A stretch of DNA of 64,000 nucleotides from Marinobacter qingdaonensis (GTDB lineage Bacteria > Pseudomonadota > Gammaproteobacteria > Pseudomonadales > Oleiphilaceae). The position numbers and the translations under genes are program-made. The notes under the pieces were generated by a model. The model ran no database searches and was not told the origin of the DNA. It worked only from the letters and a program-made list of their open reading frames with translations. Location: positions 806,001 through 870,000 of the forward strand of contig NZ_JAYDCJ010000003.1 of NCBI RefSeq assembly GCF_034555935.1, in the 5' to 3' direction. Each line of letters begins with the position of its first letter. Position 1 is the first letter of the stretch. Shown piece after piece: positions 17,749 to 27,400 of the stretch.

Positions 17749-18561
17749 TTACGCCCGGGCCCGGCCAGCGAGCCCGTACACCGCCAGGAAGGTCAGGAAC
17801 GCAGTCACCACGGCCGAGGGCCCGGCCGGTGTGTCCAGGTGCCAGGACAGACTCAGGCCGCCGGTCACCGCCACGGCTCCGAACGCCATGGCCAGGCCGA
17901 CCATGTGCTCCGGGTTGTGGGCCAGACGCCGGGCCGTGGCGGCCGGAATGATCAGCAGCGCGGTGATCAGCAGCACCCCGACAATCTTCATGGCCACGGC
18001 AATCACCACCGAGAACATCAGCACCAGTACCAGGCGCAGCCGTTCCACCGGCAGCCCCTCCACCTGCGCCAGTTCCGGATGAATGGTGCTCATCAGCAGG
18101 CCCTGCCACAGGCTCGTCAGCAGAATCAGGATCAACGCGGCGCCGCCGTAGATCCACACCAGGTCTTCCCGGCTCATGGCCAGCAGGTCGCCGAACAGCA
18201 GGCCGGTCAGATCAACCCGGACATCGGGCATGAAACTCAGGGTCACCAGGCCTATGGCCAGGGCGCTGTGAGACAGGATACCCAGCAGGGTGTCGGTGGC
18301 CAGGGCGCGAATTCGGGAGAACAGTACCAGCGCCACGGACAGGACGACGCAGGTGATGACCACGCCGGCGTGCAGGGGCACGCTGATCAGGAAGCTCAGG
18401 GCGATGCCGAGCAGGGCGGAATGGGCGAGGGTGTCACCGAAATAGGCCATCCGGCGCCAGACCACGAAGCAACCGAGTGGACCGGCCACCAGGGCGACGC
18501 CGAGACCACCGATCAGGGCCCGCCAGAAAAAATCGTCGAGCAGGGCATCAATGATGGGCAT
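17749..18561 (-). CDS. znuB: Zinc ABC transporter permease
   Basis: A 270-residue ABC-3 family permease with about eight membrane helices. The segment GPLGCFVVWRRMAYFGDTLAHSALLGIAL is characteristic of ZnuB and related Zn/Mn importers. With ZnuC it would move zinc across the inner membrane, supplied by a ZnuA binding protein that is not in this window. The start codon lies within the end of znuC (14-base overlap), indicating coupled translation. Confidence 0.93.
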   Translation of the reverse strand: MPIIDALLDDFFWRALIGGLGVALVAGPLGCFVVWRRMAYFGDTLAHSALLGIALSFLISVPLHAGVVITCVVLSVALVLFSRIRALATDTLLGILSHSALAIGLVTLSFMPDVRVDLTGLLFGDLLAMSREDLVWIYGGAALILILLTSLWQGLLMSTIHPELAQVEGLPVERLRLVLVLMFSVVIAVAMKIVGVLLITALLIIPAATARRLAHNPEHMVGLAMAFGAVAVTGGLSLSWHLDTPAGPSAVVTAFLTFLAVYGLAGRARA

Positions 18562-19339
18562 GGCCGGAGCACTCCTGGTGGTCGGTGTCAGCCAGTGCCT
18601 GGCCGCTGTCCACGACATCGCCGTGCAGGTCGTGGCGATGGTTGTGATGGTGGTGATACACCGCCAGGGACTCGGCCACCTGATGACCGAAGGTGTCGAT
18701 GAACGCCGGGTCGTGGGAAATGTCGGCCGGGTGGCCGCTGCAGCAGATGTGCTGGTTCAGGCAGATGACCTTGTCGGTGGCGGCCATCACCAGGTGCAGG
18801 TCGTGGGAAATCATGATCACGCCGCAGTTCAGCTCATCCCGCAGGCGGCGAATCAGTTCGTACAGCGCCGCCTGGCCATTGATGTCCACCCCCTGGGCCG
18901 GCTCGTCGAGCACCAGCAGGTCCGGTTCACGGACCAGGGCCCGGGCCAGCAGCAGCCGCTGCGTTTCGCCCCCGGACAGATGATGCACCGAGGCTTCGAG
19001 CAGGTGGCCGACCCCGGTTTTGGCCAAGGCAGCCTGGCAGGCCGACAGCGACCGCCCGGTCAGCATCATGAACCGTTTCACGCTCAGGGGCAGGGTGGCT
19101 TCCAGCGCCAGGTGCTGCGGTACGTAGCCCACCACCAGGCCGCGGGCCAGGGAAACGCGCCCGCTGGAAACTTTCTGCAAACCGAGCACCGACTTGATCA
19201 GGGTGGTCTTGCCGGCGCCATTGGGGCCGATGATGGTGATGATGTCGCCCCGATGCACGCTCAGGTTGACGCGATCGACCACCGGCCGTTCGTCAAATTC
19301 CACGGTCAGTTTGTCCAGGGTGACCAACGCGTCAGTCAT
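18548..19339 (-). CDS. znuC: Zinc ABC transporter ATPase
   Basis: A 263-residue ABC ATPase. Walker A GPNGAGKT is at 38-45, the signature LSGGE at 121-125 and Walker B LLVLDEP at 141-147. The C-terminal tail after about residue 225 is rich in His (for example a four-His run), as is usual in ZnuC and suggests zinc binding. It overlaps zur by eight bases and znuB by 14, so zur-znuC-znuB form one leftward operon under Zur control. Confidence 0.94.
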   Translation of the reverse strand: MTDALVTLDKLTVEFDERPVVDRVNLSVHRGDIITIIGPNGAGKTTLIKSVLGLQKVSSGRVSLARGLVVGYVPQHLALEATLPLSVKRFMMLTGRSLSACQAALAKTGVGHLLEASVHHLSGGETQRLLLARALVREPDLLVLDEPAQGVDINGQAALYELIRRLRDELNCGVIMISHDLHLVMAATDKVICLNQHICCSGHPADISHDPAFIDTFGHQVAESLAVYHHHHNHRHDLHGDVVDSGQALADTDHQECSGHAHH

Positions 19340-19823
19340 CGCCGGTTTCCTTGCTGCAGCGTGGGCACAGGCCGGCGATCTCCAGGGTGATGTCGTCCAG
19401 GTGGAAGGCCTCCGCTTCCGCCGCCGCCTGCACCGCCCCGGATACTGCCGGCGCGGTCAGTTCCAGGACGTTGCCGCAGGCGCGGCAGATCAGAAACATG
19501 CCGGTGTGGTGCTGGCCGGCGTGGGTGCAGCCGATGAACGCATTGAGCGAGGCGATCCGGTGCACCAGGCCGTTCTGCTGCAGGAAATCCAGGGCCCGGT
19601 AGACCGTCGGGGGCGCGGCGTTGTGGCCATCCTCGGAGAGCTGGGCCAGAACGTCGTAGGCACCCAGGGGTTTGTGGGACTGCCAGATCAGCTCCAGCAC
19701 CCGTTCCCGGGTTGGGGTCAGGCGGGTACCGTGGTCCTGGCAGATGCTGCGGGCATCGGCCAGGGCCTGGGTGACACAGGCGTCGTGGTTATGGGGGCGA
19801 TAGGGTAGTGCGCGGGTGGCCAT
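19332..19823 (-). CDS. zur: Zinc uptake regulator, Fur family
   Basis: A 163-residue Fur-family repressor. The DNA-binding part contains LTPTRERVLELI and the recognition segment PPTVYRALDFL. The structural zinc Cys4 site is Cys113/Cys116 and Cys153/Cys156, and the regulatory zinc ligands include His101, His105 and His106 in THAGQHH. It represses zinc uptake genes when zinc is sufficient. It is the first gene of the zur-znuCB operon and has a Zur-box-like palindrome just upstream, pointing to autoregulation. Confidence 0.92.
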   Translation of the reverse strand: MATRALPYRPHNHDACVTQALADARSICQDHGTRLTPTRERVLELIWQSHKPLGAYDVLAQLSEDGHNAAPPTVYRALDFLQQNGLVHRIASLNAFIGCTHAGQHHTGMFLICRACGNVLELTAPAVSGAVQAAAEAEAFHLDDITLEIAGLCPRCSKETGDD

Positions 19824-19842
19824 GGCCGGTTTCCTGCAAAAT

Positions 19843-19866
19843 TTGAAACATTATAACATTTGCAGG
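19843..19866 (-). promoter_or_regulatory. Zur box upstream of zur
   Basis: The AT-rich sequence GAAACATTATAACATTTGC (19845-19863) is an imperfect palindrome close to the known proteobacterial Zur box, whose core is a dyad of ATGTTATA-type half sites. It lies about 20-40 bases upstream of the zur start in an otherwise GC-rich region, where it would cover the promoter of zur-znuC-znuB. Confidence 0.7.
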
Positions 19867-19889
19867 GCGCCGTGCCATGGGCGTGGCGG

Positions 19890-20351
19890 TTACGGACGGG
19901 ACTGGTTGGCCAGGGACTCCAGGTATTCCAGGTTGGGAATCCAGGCGCTGTCGCCTTCCACTTCCACCTGCATCAGGTCGGCCGGGCCGGTGCTACCGTC
20001 CAGGCGCTTGATCTGGCTCTCGGTCAGGCGGGTCTGGCTGGGAATGCCCTGGGTGACCAGCGCCATGAACGGCACCTGCTGATGGTGCTCACCGATGGTG
20101 TTCAGCACCACGATGCGGCCGCGATTGGCCCCAGGCACCGTGAGGTTGCCGCCGTTGGCGGCATCGTAGGAGATCACCGGCAGGCGCAGGCCGCGCCAGT
20201 CCAGGTAGCCCACCAGCCAGTCGGCACTGTCGTTGCCGGCCTCGGCGCTGGCGTAATCCACCACCTCGGCGATGCTGACGTTGGGCAGCAACAGTTGCCG
20301 CTCGCTCATGGGAATCAAGACGCAGGAGAGAGTCTGGCTGTTGTCGTTCAT
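19890..20351 (-). CDS. chpC: CheW-like adaptor ChpC
   Basis: A 153-residue CheW-domain protein, the last gene of the Pil-Chp cluster. CheW proteins couple receptors to the histidine kinase; ChpC is regarded as a second adaptor beside PilI. Sequence features include LLLPNVSIAEVVDY and GYLDWRGLRLPVISYD, matching the CheW fold. It follows chpB by nine bases on the same strand. Confidence 0.87.
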   Translation of the reverse strand: MNDNSQTLSCVLIPMSERQLLLPNVSIAEVVDYASAEAGNDSADWLVGYLDWRGLRLPVISYDAANGGNLTVPGANRGRIVVLNTIGEHHQQVPFMALVTQGIPSQTRLTESQIKRLDGSTGPADLMQVEVEGDSAWIPNLEYLESLANQSRP

Positions 20352-20360
20352 GGTGTGTCC

Positions 20361-21413
20361 TCAGGCGGTGTCCCGTTTCTGCCGGCCCTTGAGCAGGCAG
20401 GATTCTTCAATGGTTTTGACCAGTTCCCGGGCCAGCTCCTCGGGCGTACCACTGACCGTGGAGCACCCGGTGGCGGCGACGGAATCCGGCATGGAGCTGT
20501 TGCCACAGCTGCTGCTTTCCTGCACCCAGATCCGGCTGCCGTAGGCGCGCAGCAGCGGCGCGGCAATGGCGCCATCGTTGCCCATGCCGGAGAACAGAAT
20601 AGCATGGCAACGGTCGCCGTAATGGTCGGCCACGTTCAGCAGGACCTGGTCGATGGAGGGGCCGTAGGGGCCAGGCCAGGGTGTGTTGAGCTCGGCCAGC
20701 TCGCCGGTGTCGTCGAACTTCCATTCGTGGTCGACCGGCATCAGGACCACGTCGCCGTTGCGGATCCGGTAGCCTTCCTCGGCGCGCTTCAGGGAGTAAT
20801 GGGCGTGGCGACCCAGGACCCGGGTCAGTACCCCGGTAAAGTTGTCGTCGATGTGCTGGGCGTAGACAAAACCCACCGGCAAGCCCGGCGGCAGATGATC
20901 GAGGAACGCCTTGACTGCCGCCGGACCGCCCAGGGAGGCGCCCAGGATCCAGACCTCCTCCGCCATCGAGCCCGGCGGCGCCGGCGGAATCCAGTGTGGC
21001 AGCTCCGGTGCCGAGGCACTGGCCGGCACCTCGGTGTCCAACTCCGCAAGGCTGGCTTCGGAATCGAGCTCTTCCAGGTGGCCGAGCTGCTGTTCCAGTT
21101 TGCTCAGCAGCCGTCGTTCCCAGCGGAAATAGTCGGTGCCGCCCGGTTTCGGGGCCTGGTCCAGACCGAACAGGACCGGCGCCTCGGTGTGTTCGAGCAG
21201 GTGGTCGAACAGGGCCGGGTGATCGGCCTCGTCCTCCAGGGTGATCAGCCAGAGTCCCGCGGGGGGGAATTCCGGATAGCCCAGCAGCCGGTCCGGATCG
21301 CCGGAGAAACAAACGTCGAGACCGACCTTGGCGGTGGCGGCCTGCAGGCGATGACGCTGCAACACCACGTCCGAAACGATCCCGACGCTCGGCCGGCCTC
21401 CCTGGCCGGCCAT
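20361..21413 (-). CDS. chpB: Receptor methylesterase ChpB (CheB-like)
   Basis: A 350-residue protein whose C-terminal half is a CheB methylesterase domain with the complete triad Ser160 (GASLGG), His187 (AQHIDDNF) and Asp280 (GMGNDG). It would remove methyl groups added by PilK to the receptor PilJ. The N-terminal 150 residues lack a recognisable phosphorylated Asp, as in ChpB of Pseudomonas, so activity may not be controlled by phosphorylation. The ATG shares a base with the chpA stop codon (TGATG). Confidence 0.92.
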   Translation of the reverse strand: MAGQGGRPSVGIVSDVVLQRHRLQAATAKVGLDVCFSGDPDRLLGYPEFPPAGLWLITLEDEADHPALFDHLLEHTEAPVLFGLDQAPKPGGTDYFRWERRLLSKLEQQLGHLEELDSEASLAELDTEVPASASAPELPHWIPPAPPGSMAEEVWILGASLGGPAAVKAFLDHLPPGLPVGFVYAQHIDDNFTGVLTRVLGRHAHYSLKRAEEGYRIRNGDVVLMPVDHEWKFDDTGELAELNTPWPGPYGPSIDQVLLNVADHYGDRCHAILFSGMGNDGAIAAPLLRAYGSRIWVQESSSCGNSSMPDSVAATGCSTVSGTPEELARELVKTIEESCLLKGRQKRDTA

Positions 21414-24400
21414 CACCGGTTACCGGTCAGCCGTTTGATGGTCTCGAGCAGTTCGGTTTCCTGGAACGGCTTGCCGAGGTACTCGTTGACGCCAATGGCC
21501 ATGGCCCGCTCCCGGTGCTTTTCCCCGGTCCGCGAGGTGATCATGCAGATTGGCGTATCCTTCAGGTTGTCGTCGTGGCGCACGAAACTGGCGACCTCGA
21601 ACCCGTCCATCCGGGGCATCTCGATGTCCAGCAGGATCACATCGGGCTTGTGGTCCTGGAGCTGGGCCACGGCATCGAGGCCGTCTTTGGCCAGCACCAC
21701 GTCCATGCCGTTGCGTTCCAGCAGGCGTGAGGTAACCTTGCGCACCGTGACCGAGTCGTCCACCACCATGACCGTGGTGATCTGCTCTTCGTAGCGCGCC
21801 GCCTCGCGGGCCTTGTCCAGGTTGGCCAGACGCTGGCGCTCGGACAGGATGTCAGACCGGATCATGGCCGGCAGATCGAGGATCACCACCACGTTGCCGT
21901 CACCGAGGATGGTGGCGCCGGACACGCCCCGGACCGAGCTGAATTGCGGTCCGAGGGACTTGACCACGATTTCCCGGCTGCCCATCAGGTTATCCACCTG
22001 CAGGGCCATGGGCTGCTCGGCGCCGCGCACCAGGATCACCGGCAGCGGCAGGGCCTGGCCCTGCAGCTTGGGCTGGTGGTCGCTGTTGAGCAGGCTGCCG
22101 AGGTACTGCAGGCGGTATTCCTGGCCGGCGTATTCGTACAGTGGCGCGTCCGGCTTGTAATACTCTTCCAGCTCGTAGGTGCTGACCCGCACGATGCCTT
22201 CGATGGTGTTGAGCGGGATGGCGTAGAAATCCTCGCCGGTGGACACCATCAGCGCGCGGTTGACCGAGACCGTGAACGGCAGCCGCACCGTGAAGGTGGT
22301 GCCACGGCCGAGGGCGGAGTCGATGTCCAGGCTGCCGCCGAGCTGCTTGATCTCGCTGGCGACCACGTCCATGCCGACGCCGCGGCCGGAAATCTGGGTC
22401 ACCTGCTGGGCGGTGGAGAAGCCCGGCTGCAGGATGAACTGCAGGATTTCCCGTTCCGACAGGTCCTCGTCCGCACGCATCATGCCCTGGCGGATGGCCT
22501 TGTCGCGGATCACCTCCGAGGGGATACCCTTGCCGTCGTCCATCATCCGCAGCACCACGTCACCACCCTCGCGGGTCAGGGACAGCACCACTTCGCCGGT
22601 TTCCGGCTTGCCGGCGCCCTTGCGGTCGGCGGGCGACTCGATGCCGTGGTCGAGGGCGTTCCGAAGCATGTGCTCGAGCGGCGCGATCATGCGTTCAAGG
22701 ATGTTGCGGTCCATCTCGCCTTCGGCGTTGCGCACGTCGAAGTCGACTTTCTTGCCCAGCTCGCCGCTGATCTGGCGGACAATCCGGCGCAGGCGCGGCA
22801 CCATCGAGGCGAACGGAATCATCCGGGTCTTCATCAGACCTTCCTGGAGTTCCGTGTTGATCCGGGACTGCTGCACCAGCAGGGTTTCGGTGTCCCGTAC
22901 CCGATCGGCCAGGGTCTCGCGCAGGTCGGCCAAATCCGAGGAGGATTCGGTCAGGGCCCGGGACAGCTGCTGGATGGACGAGTAGCGGTCCATCTCCAGC
23001 GGGTCGAAGTCGTCGCCGTAGTCGGGACCGTGCTCCTTCTCGGCGCTGAACAGGATCTGGGCTTCGGTCTCGATTTCCATCCGGCGCAGCTGCTCGCGCA
23101 GACGCTCGATGGTGGCGGCCATTTCATCCAGGGTGTGGCCGAAATCGCTGGTCTGGGTCTCCAGCCGGCCACGGGTAATACTGGTTTCCCCGGCCAGGTT
23201 GACCAGCTCGTCCAGCAGCGGCGCCGATACCCGAATGGTTTCCTGGGCCGTGCGCTGGCTGTCGCTGGTCTTGCGGTTGCGGGGCTTGCCGGGTGGCTTG
23301 GCCGCCGGCTTGCCGGACTCCGGTGCTGTTGGCGCAGGCACCGCCGGGGTCTCGGCCTGGGGTACTGGGTCGGTGGCCGGCTCGGGGGCCGGTGTCGGCT
23401 GGGGTGCCTCGCTCCCGCCTTCGGCCCGGCGACGAATGTCGGCGACCAGGGCGACGATGGCGTCGTGGTCGTCGGTAATGCTCTGCCACTGGCTGTCGTC
23501 CGGGGCGTTACCGCCCAGATCGATCAGTCGGGTTTCAAAGGCGTGGGCCCGGTCACCCAGCTGGCTCAGCTGGGACAGGCGCGCGCCCCCTTTGAGGGTG
23601 TGCAGGGCCCGTTGCGCTTCCTGGTTGAAGCCGTGGTTGCCGGGCTCCTTGCGCCAATCCTCGAGCAGCTGCTCGAGCTGGTCCATGATCTCGCCGGCTT
23701 CCTCCAGGAAGATCTCCAGCACTTCCGGGTCGACCGGGTCGCCGGTGGCTTCCTCGGCCTGCGCTTCGGTCGGCTGGGTATCGGCGGCCGCCGCCTCGTG
23801 GGCGGAAGTGAGGGCGTCGATCAGCTCGGGCGCGCTGGCAGGCTTGTTGCCATCCTCCAGGCTGACCAGCATGGTCTTGAGTGCCTCCAGGGCCCGGTCG
23901 CTCAGGGTGAGCAGGGCTTGCTGGTTGCTGGCGCCGGCAATCAGCGGATCGAGAGCATCGGACCAGGCTTCGGCCAGGTCGGCAATCGGATCCACGTCGG
24001 ACAGGCGGGCGCCGCCCTTGAGGGTGTGCAGTTCCTGCTGCAGTTGGGTGACCCCGGACAGCTCCTCGGGGTCGTCCCGCCACTGGGCCAGGCATTCGCT
24101 GATGGCGGCCTGAATCTCGATGCCTTCGTCCAGGAAAATGCCGATCAGGTCGTCGTCGCTGGCGGTGGCCAGCGGCTCATCCATGCCCGGCAATTCCCTG
24201 TCCGGCAACTCGCTGTCCGGCAGCTCAGCGGGCTCGAGCTCGTCCGGCGTGGCCAGGATCTCCGGCTCAGACGGTTCGGCTGCCGCCGGCACCTCGGTCG
24301 CCGGGTCTGCCGCGCCTGCGGCGTCCAGGGACTCGCCGCGCAGGATCGCTTGCACCTGAGCCACCAGCGCGTCCGCCGGTGGGCAGGGTTTCTGGGTGGC

Positions 24401-27400
24401 GACCTGTTCCACCATCTGCGCCAGTCGGTCGTGGCAGGCAAACAGCAGGTCGGTCATGTCTTGGCGGGCGTCGAGCTGGCCGTCGGCCACCTTCTCGAAC
24501 AGGTCTTCCAGCACGTGGGTCAGGTCGCCGATGGCGTCGACGCCGGCCATCCGGGCGCCGCCCTTGAGGGTGTGCACATCGCGCTGCAGTTCTGCCGCCA
24601 CGGTGCGATTGTCCGGATCTTCACTCCAGCTGTGCAGAGCGCTGCCGGTGGAATTGATGAGGTCGTAGGCTTCCTCGAGGAAAATCCCGACCAGTTCCGG
24701 GTCCAGGTGAGACAGGTCTACGCCCGCCTCTGCCGGTGCCGGTTCGTCGGCGGCGGCGATGGCTTCCGGCTCCTCGTCCAGCTCGGCCAGGGGTGGCACG
24801 CTGTCCTCGGCGGGCTCGGCTGGGACCTCGGTCACCGGCCGCGAGCCGCGGGCGCTGTCCATGTAGGCCTGGATTTCGCCGATCAGGTCCGGGGCCGGTC
24901 GCGGCGTTTCCTGGCTCTCGAGCGCGTCCACCATGCCGGCCAAGCGGTCGTGGGCGCGGAACAGCAGGTCCGAGAGCTCGTCGGTAATGGCCAGGCGCTG
25001 CTCGGTCAGGCCCTCGAACAGGGTCTCCAGCTCGTGGGACAGGTCGCCGACCGAGGGAATGTCAGCCAGTCGGGCGCCGCCCTTGAGGGTGTGCAGGTCG
25101 CGCTGCAGCAGCCGCAGCAGTTCCAGGTCTTGGGGGTTCTCGCTCCAGTTCTGGAGTGCGTCGGCGGTGCTGTCGATCAGGTCCCGGGCTTCCTCCAGGA
25201 AGATCTCGGCCAGCTCCTGATCCATGCCGTCATCGTCGGCCCCGGTTTCCGGCAGCGCAGACGTAGCCGGTGCCGGCGCTTCCGGTTCGGCCGGCTCCAT
25301 GTCGTTCATGTCGAAGCTGAGGTCGATGGCCTCCAGGTCTTCGGTGAACTCCTGCTCGAAGGCGTCCGGTTCCTCCGGCTCCGCCGGGGCCTGGAGGTCG
25401 GTCAGTGCCTCCAGCCGGGTCAGGAGGTCGTCGCTGGCCTCGGTGGCCAGACCGGCGGCGACCTGATCCATCATGTTGATCAACTGGTCGTGGCCGTCCC
25501 GCAGGGTCTGCAGGAATGGCTCGTCCGGGGTGTCCGGGGCGGTGGCGGCGACGTCGTAGGCCGCCTTGAGGCGACCGGCGAGGGCCGAGACGTCGGCCAG
25601 ACCGGCGTCGCCGGCGGCCTCGGTGAGTCGATCCAGTTCGGCCCGCAAGGTGTCCAGGGCACCGGTTTCCTGGGGGCGCTCGGACCACTGGGCCAGGATG
25701 TCGTCGGCGTCCAGCACCACATCCAGGCCTTCGTTCAGGAACAGCTGGACCAGCTGGGACGGTGCCTCCTGTTTAGGCTCGTCGCTGTCCGGCTCGCGAT
25801 GCCCGTGCAGGGTCGCTTCGGCGATCCGGTCCAGTTTCTCCAGGTAGGCATCGGTGCCAGGCAGCGGTGCCTGGGGATTCTGGCGGATCTGGGCCAGTCC
25901 CTCGGTCAGGAAGTTGCAGGCGTCCGCGAGGCAGGACAGAACCTCCCGGTCGGCGCGCTTGTTCTGGGCCCGGGATTCCTTGACGAAGCGCTCCAGCGGC
26001 GTAATGACGGCGGCAATCGGAGCGATGCCTGCGGTGTGGGCGCTGCCCTTGAGCGTGTGCAGGGCCCGGGACAGGTCGTCGGTGTAGCTGGCAGAGGTCT
26101 TCTCGCCGGCAGCCGCCAGGTAATCGTTCAGGGTCTGCAGGTGGGTTTCGGTTTCGCTCTCGAAAATGTCCAGCAGGACCGGGTCGACGTCGCCATCGTC
26201 CGCGCTGTCCGGCGCCGATTCGGCCGGCTCAGGGTCGCTGTCCGCGGCCGGCATGCTGTTGGCGTCGGGGATTTCGCCACTGGCCAGGGCGTTGGCGCGG
26301 GCTTCCAGGGCGGCGGTGTCGACGCTGGGACCGCGGCGCTGCTGGAAGTCTTCCACCAGCACCGGCAGTTGCGCAGTGACGTCCTCCAGCAACGAGGCAA
26401 TGTCGTCGTTCATGAACACGCTGCCGTCGATCACCCGGTTTAGCAGGTTTTCCACCGACCACGCCAATTCCCCCACCACTAGGGCACCGACCATACGGCC
26501 ACTGCCCTTCAGGGTGTGGAAGGCGCGCCGGACTTCCGACAGCGCGCTGCGGTCGTCGTGCTGGCGCAGCAGCATCGGCAGGTATTCCCGGATGGTCTCC
26601 AGCACCTCGCCGGCTTCCTCGATGAAGATTTCGAGGATTTCGTCGTCAATCAGGTCATCGTCGTCGAAATCGGCGGCCGGGATGACGGTCGGAGCGATCG
26701 GCTCCTGGGTCGGGGCGTCCGGAGCGGTCTCCGGCGTGCTGTCGGCCGGGCTGGCCTCGGTCGCACTGTCGGCGGTGGAGGTCTCGGGAGCCGCCGTGTC
26801 CGGGGCCTCGTCTTCCGTGCGCCGGGTGGTGGCCATGGCTTCGGCGCGCTCGATTAGCGCGCTGACATCGCCGCCGGCCTGGCCGTCACGGAATTCCCGG
26901 ATCAGGGACGGAATGCGGGTGTTGACCTCGTCCACCAGGGTGAACAGGTCTTCGTTGGGTTTGATGGTCTGGTCGATCACCCGGTTCAGCAGGTTTTCCA
27001 CCGACCACGCCAGTTCACCGAGGCTGGTGGCACCCACCAGGCGGCCACTGCCCTTGAGGGTGTGGAAGGCCCGACGGACTTCGGTCAGGGCGGCCCGGTC
27101 ATCGTGGTGTTGGCGCAGCTGCGGGTAGAACTTGTGGATGGTTTCCAGGACTTCCTCGGCTTCCTCGACGAAGATGCCCAGAATTTCATCGTCCAGCAGC
27201 TCCTGGTCCGAGCCTTTGGCGGTGTCGGGGGCGCTGGCGGCGGGCTCGTCGGCGGTGGCCTCCACCACCGGAATCTCGGCCTCGGCGCTGTCCTGGCTCC
27301 AGGTCGGTTCGGCCCCGACCGGGAAACCGAGCGACGCCAGGCTGTCCTCGGCCACCGCCAGGATGCTGTCGTTGTCGCTGATGCCTTCGGCCAGGCGCTC

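Noticed and set aside
21944..26443. 1499-codon open frame antisense to chpA
   Set aside because: Shadow of the GC-rich, repetitive chpA coding sequence; the opposite strand encodes well-conserved Hpt, ATPase and CheW domains, and the antisense frame shows only low-complexity Gly/Gln/Val-rich translation.
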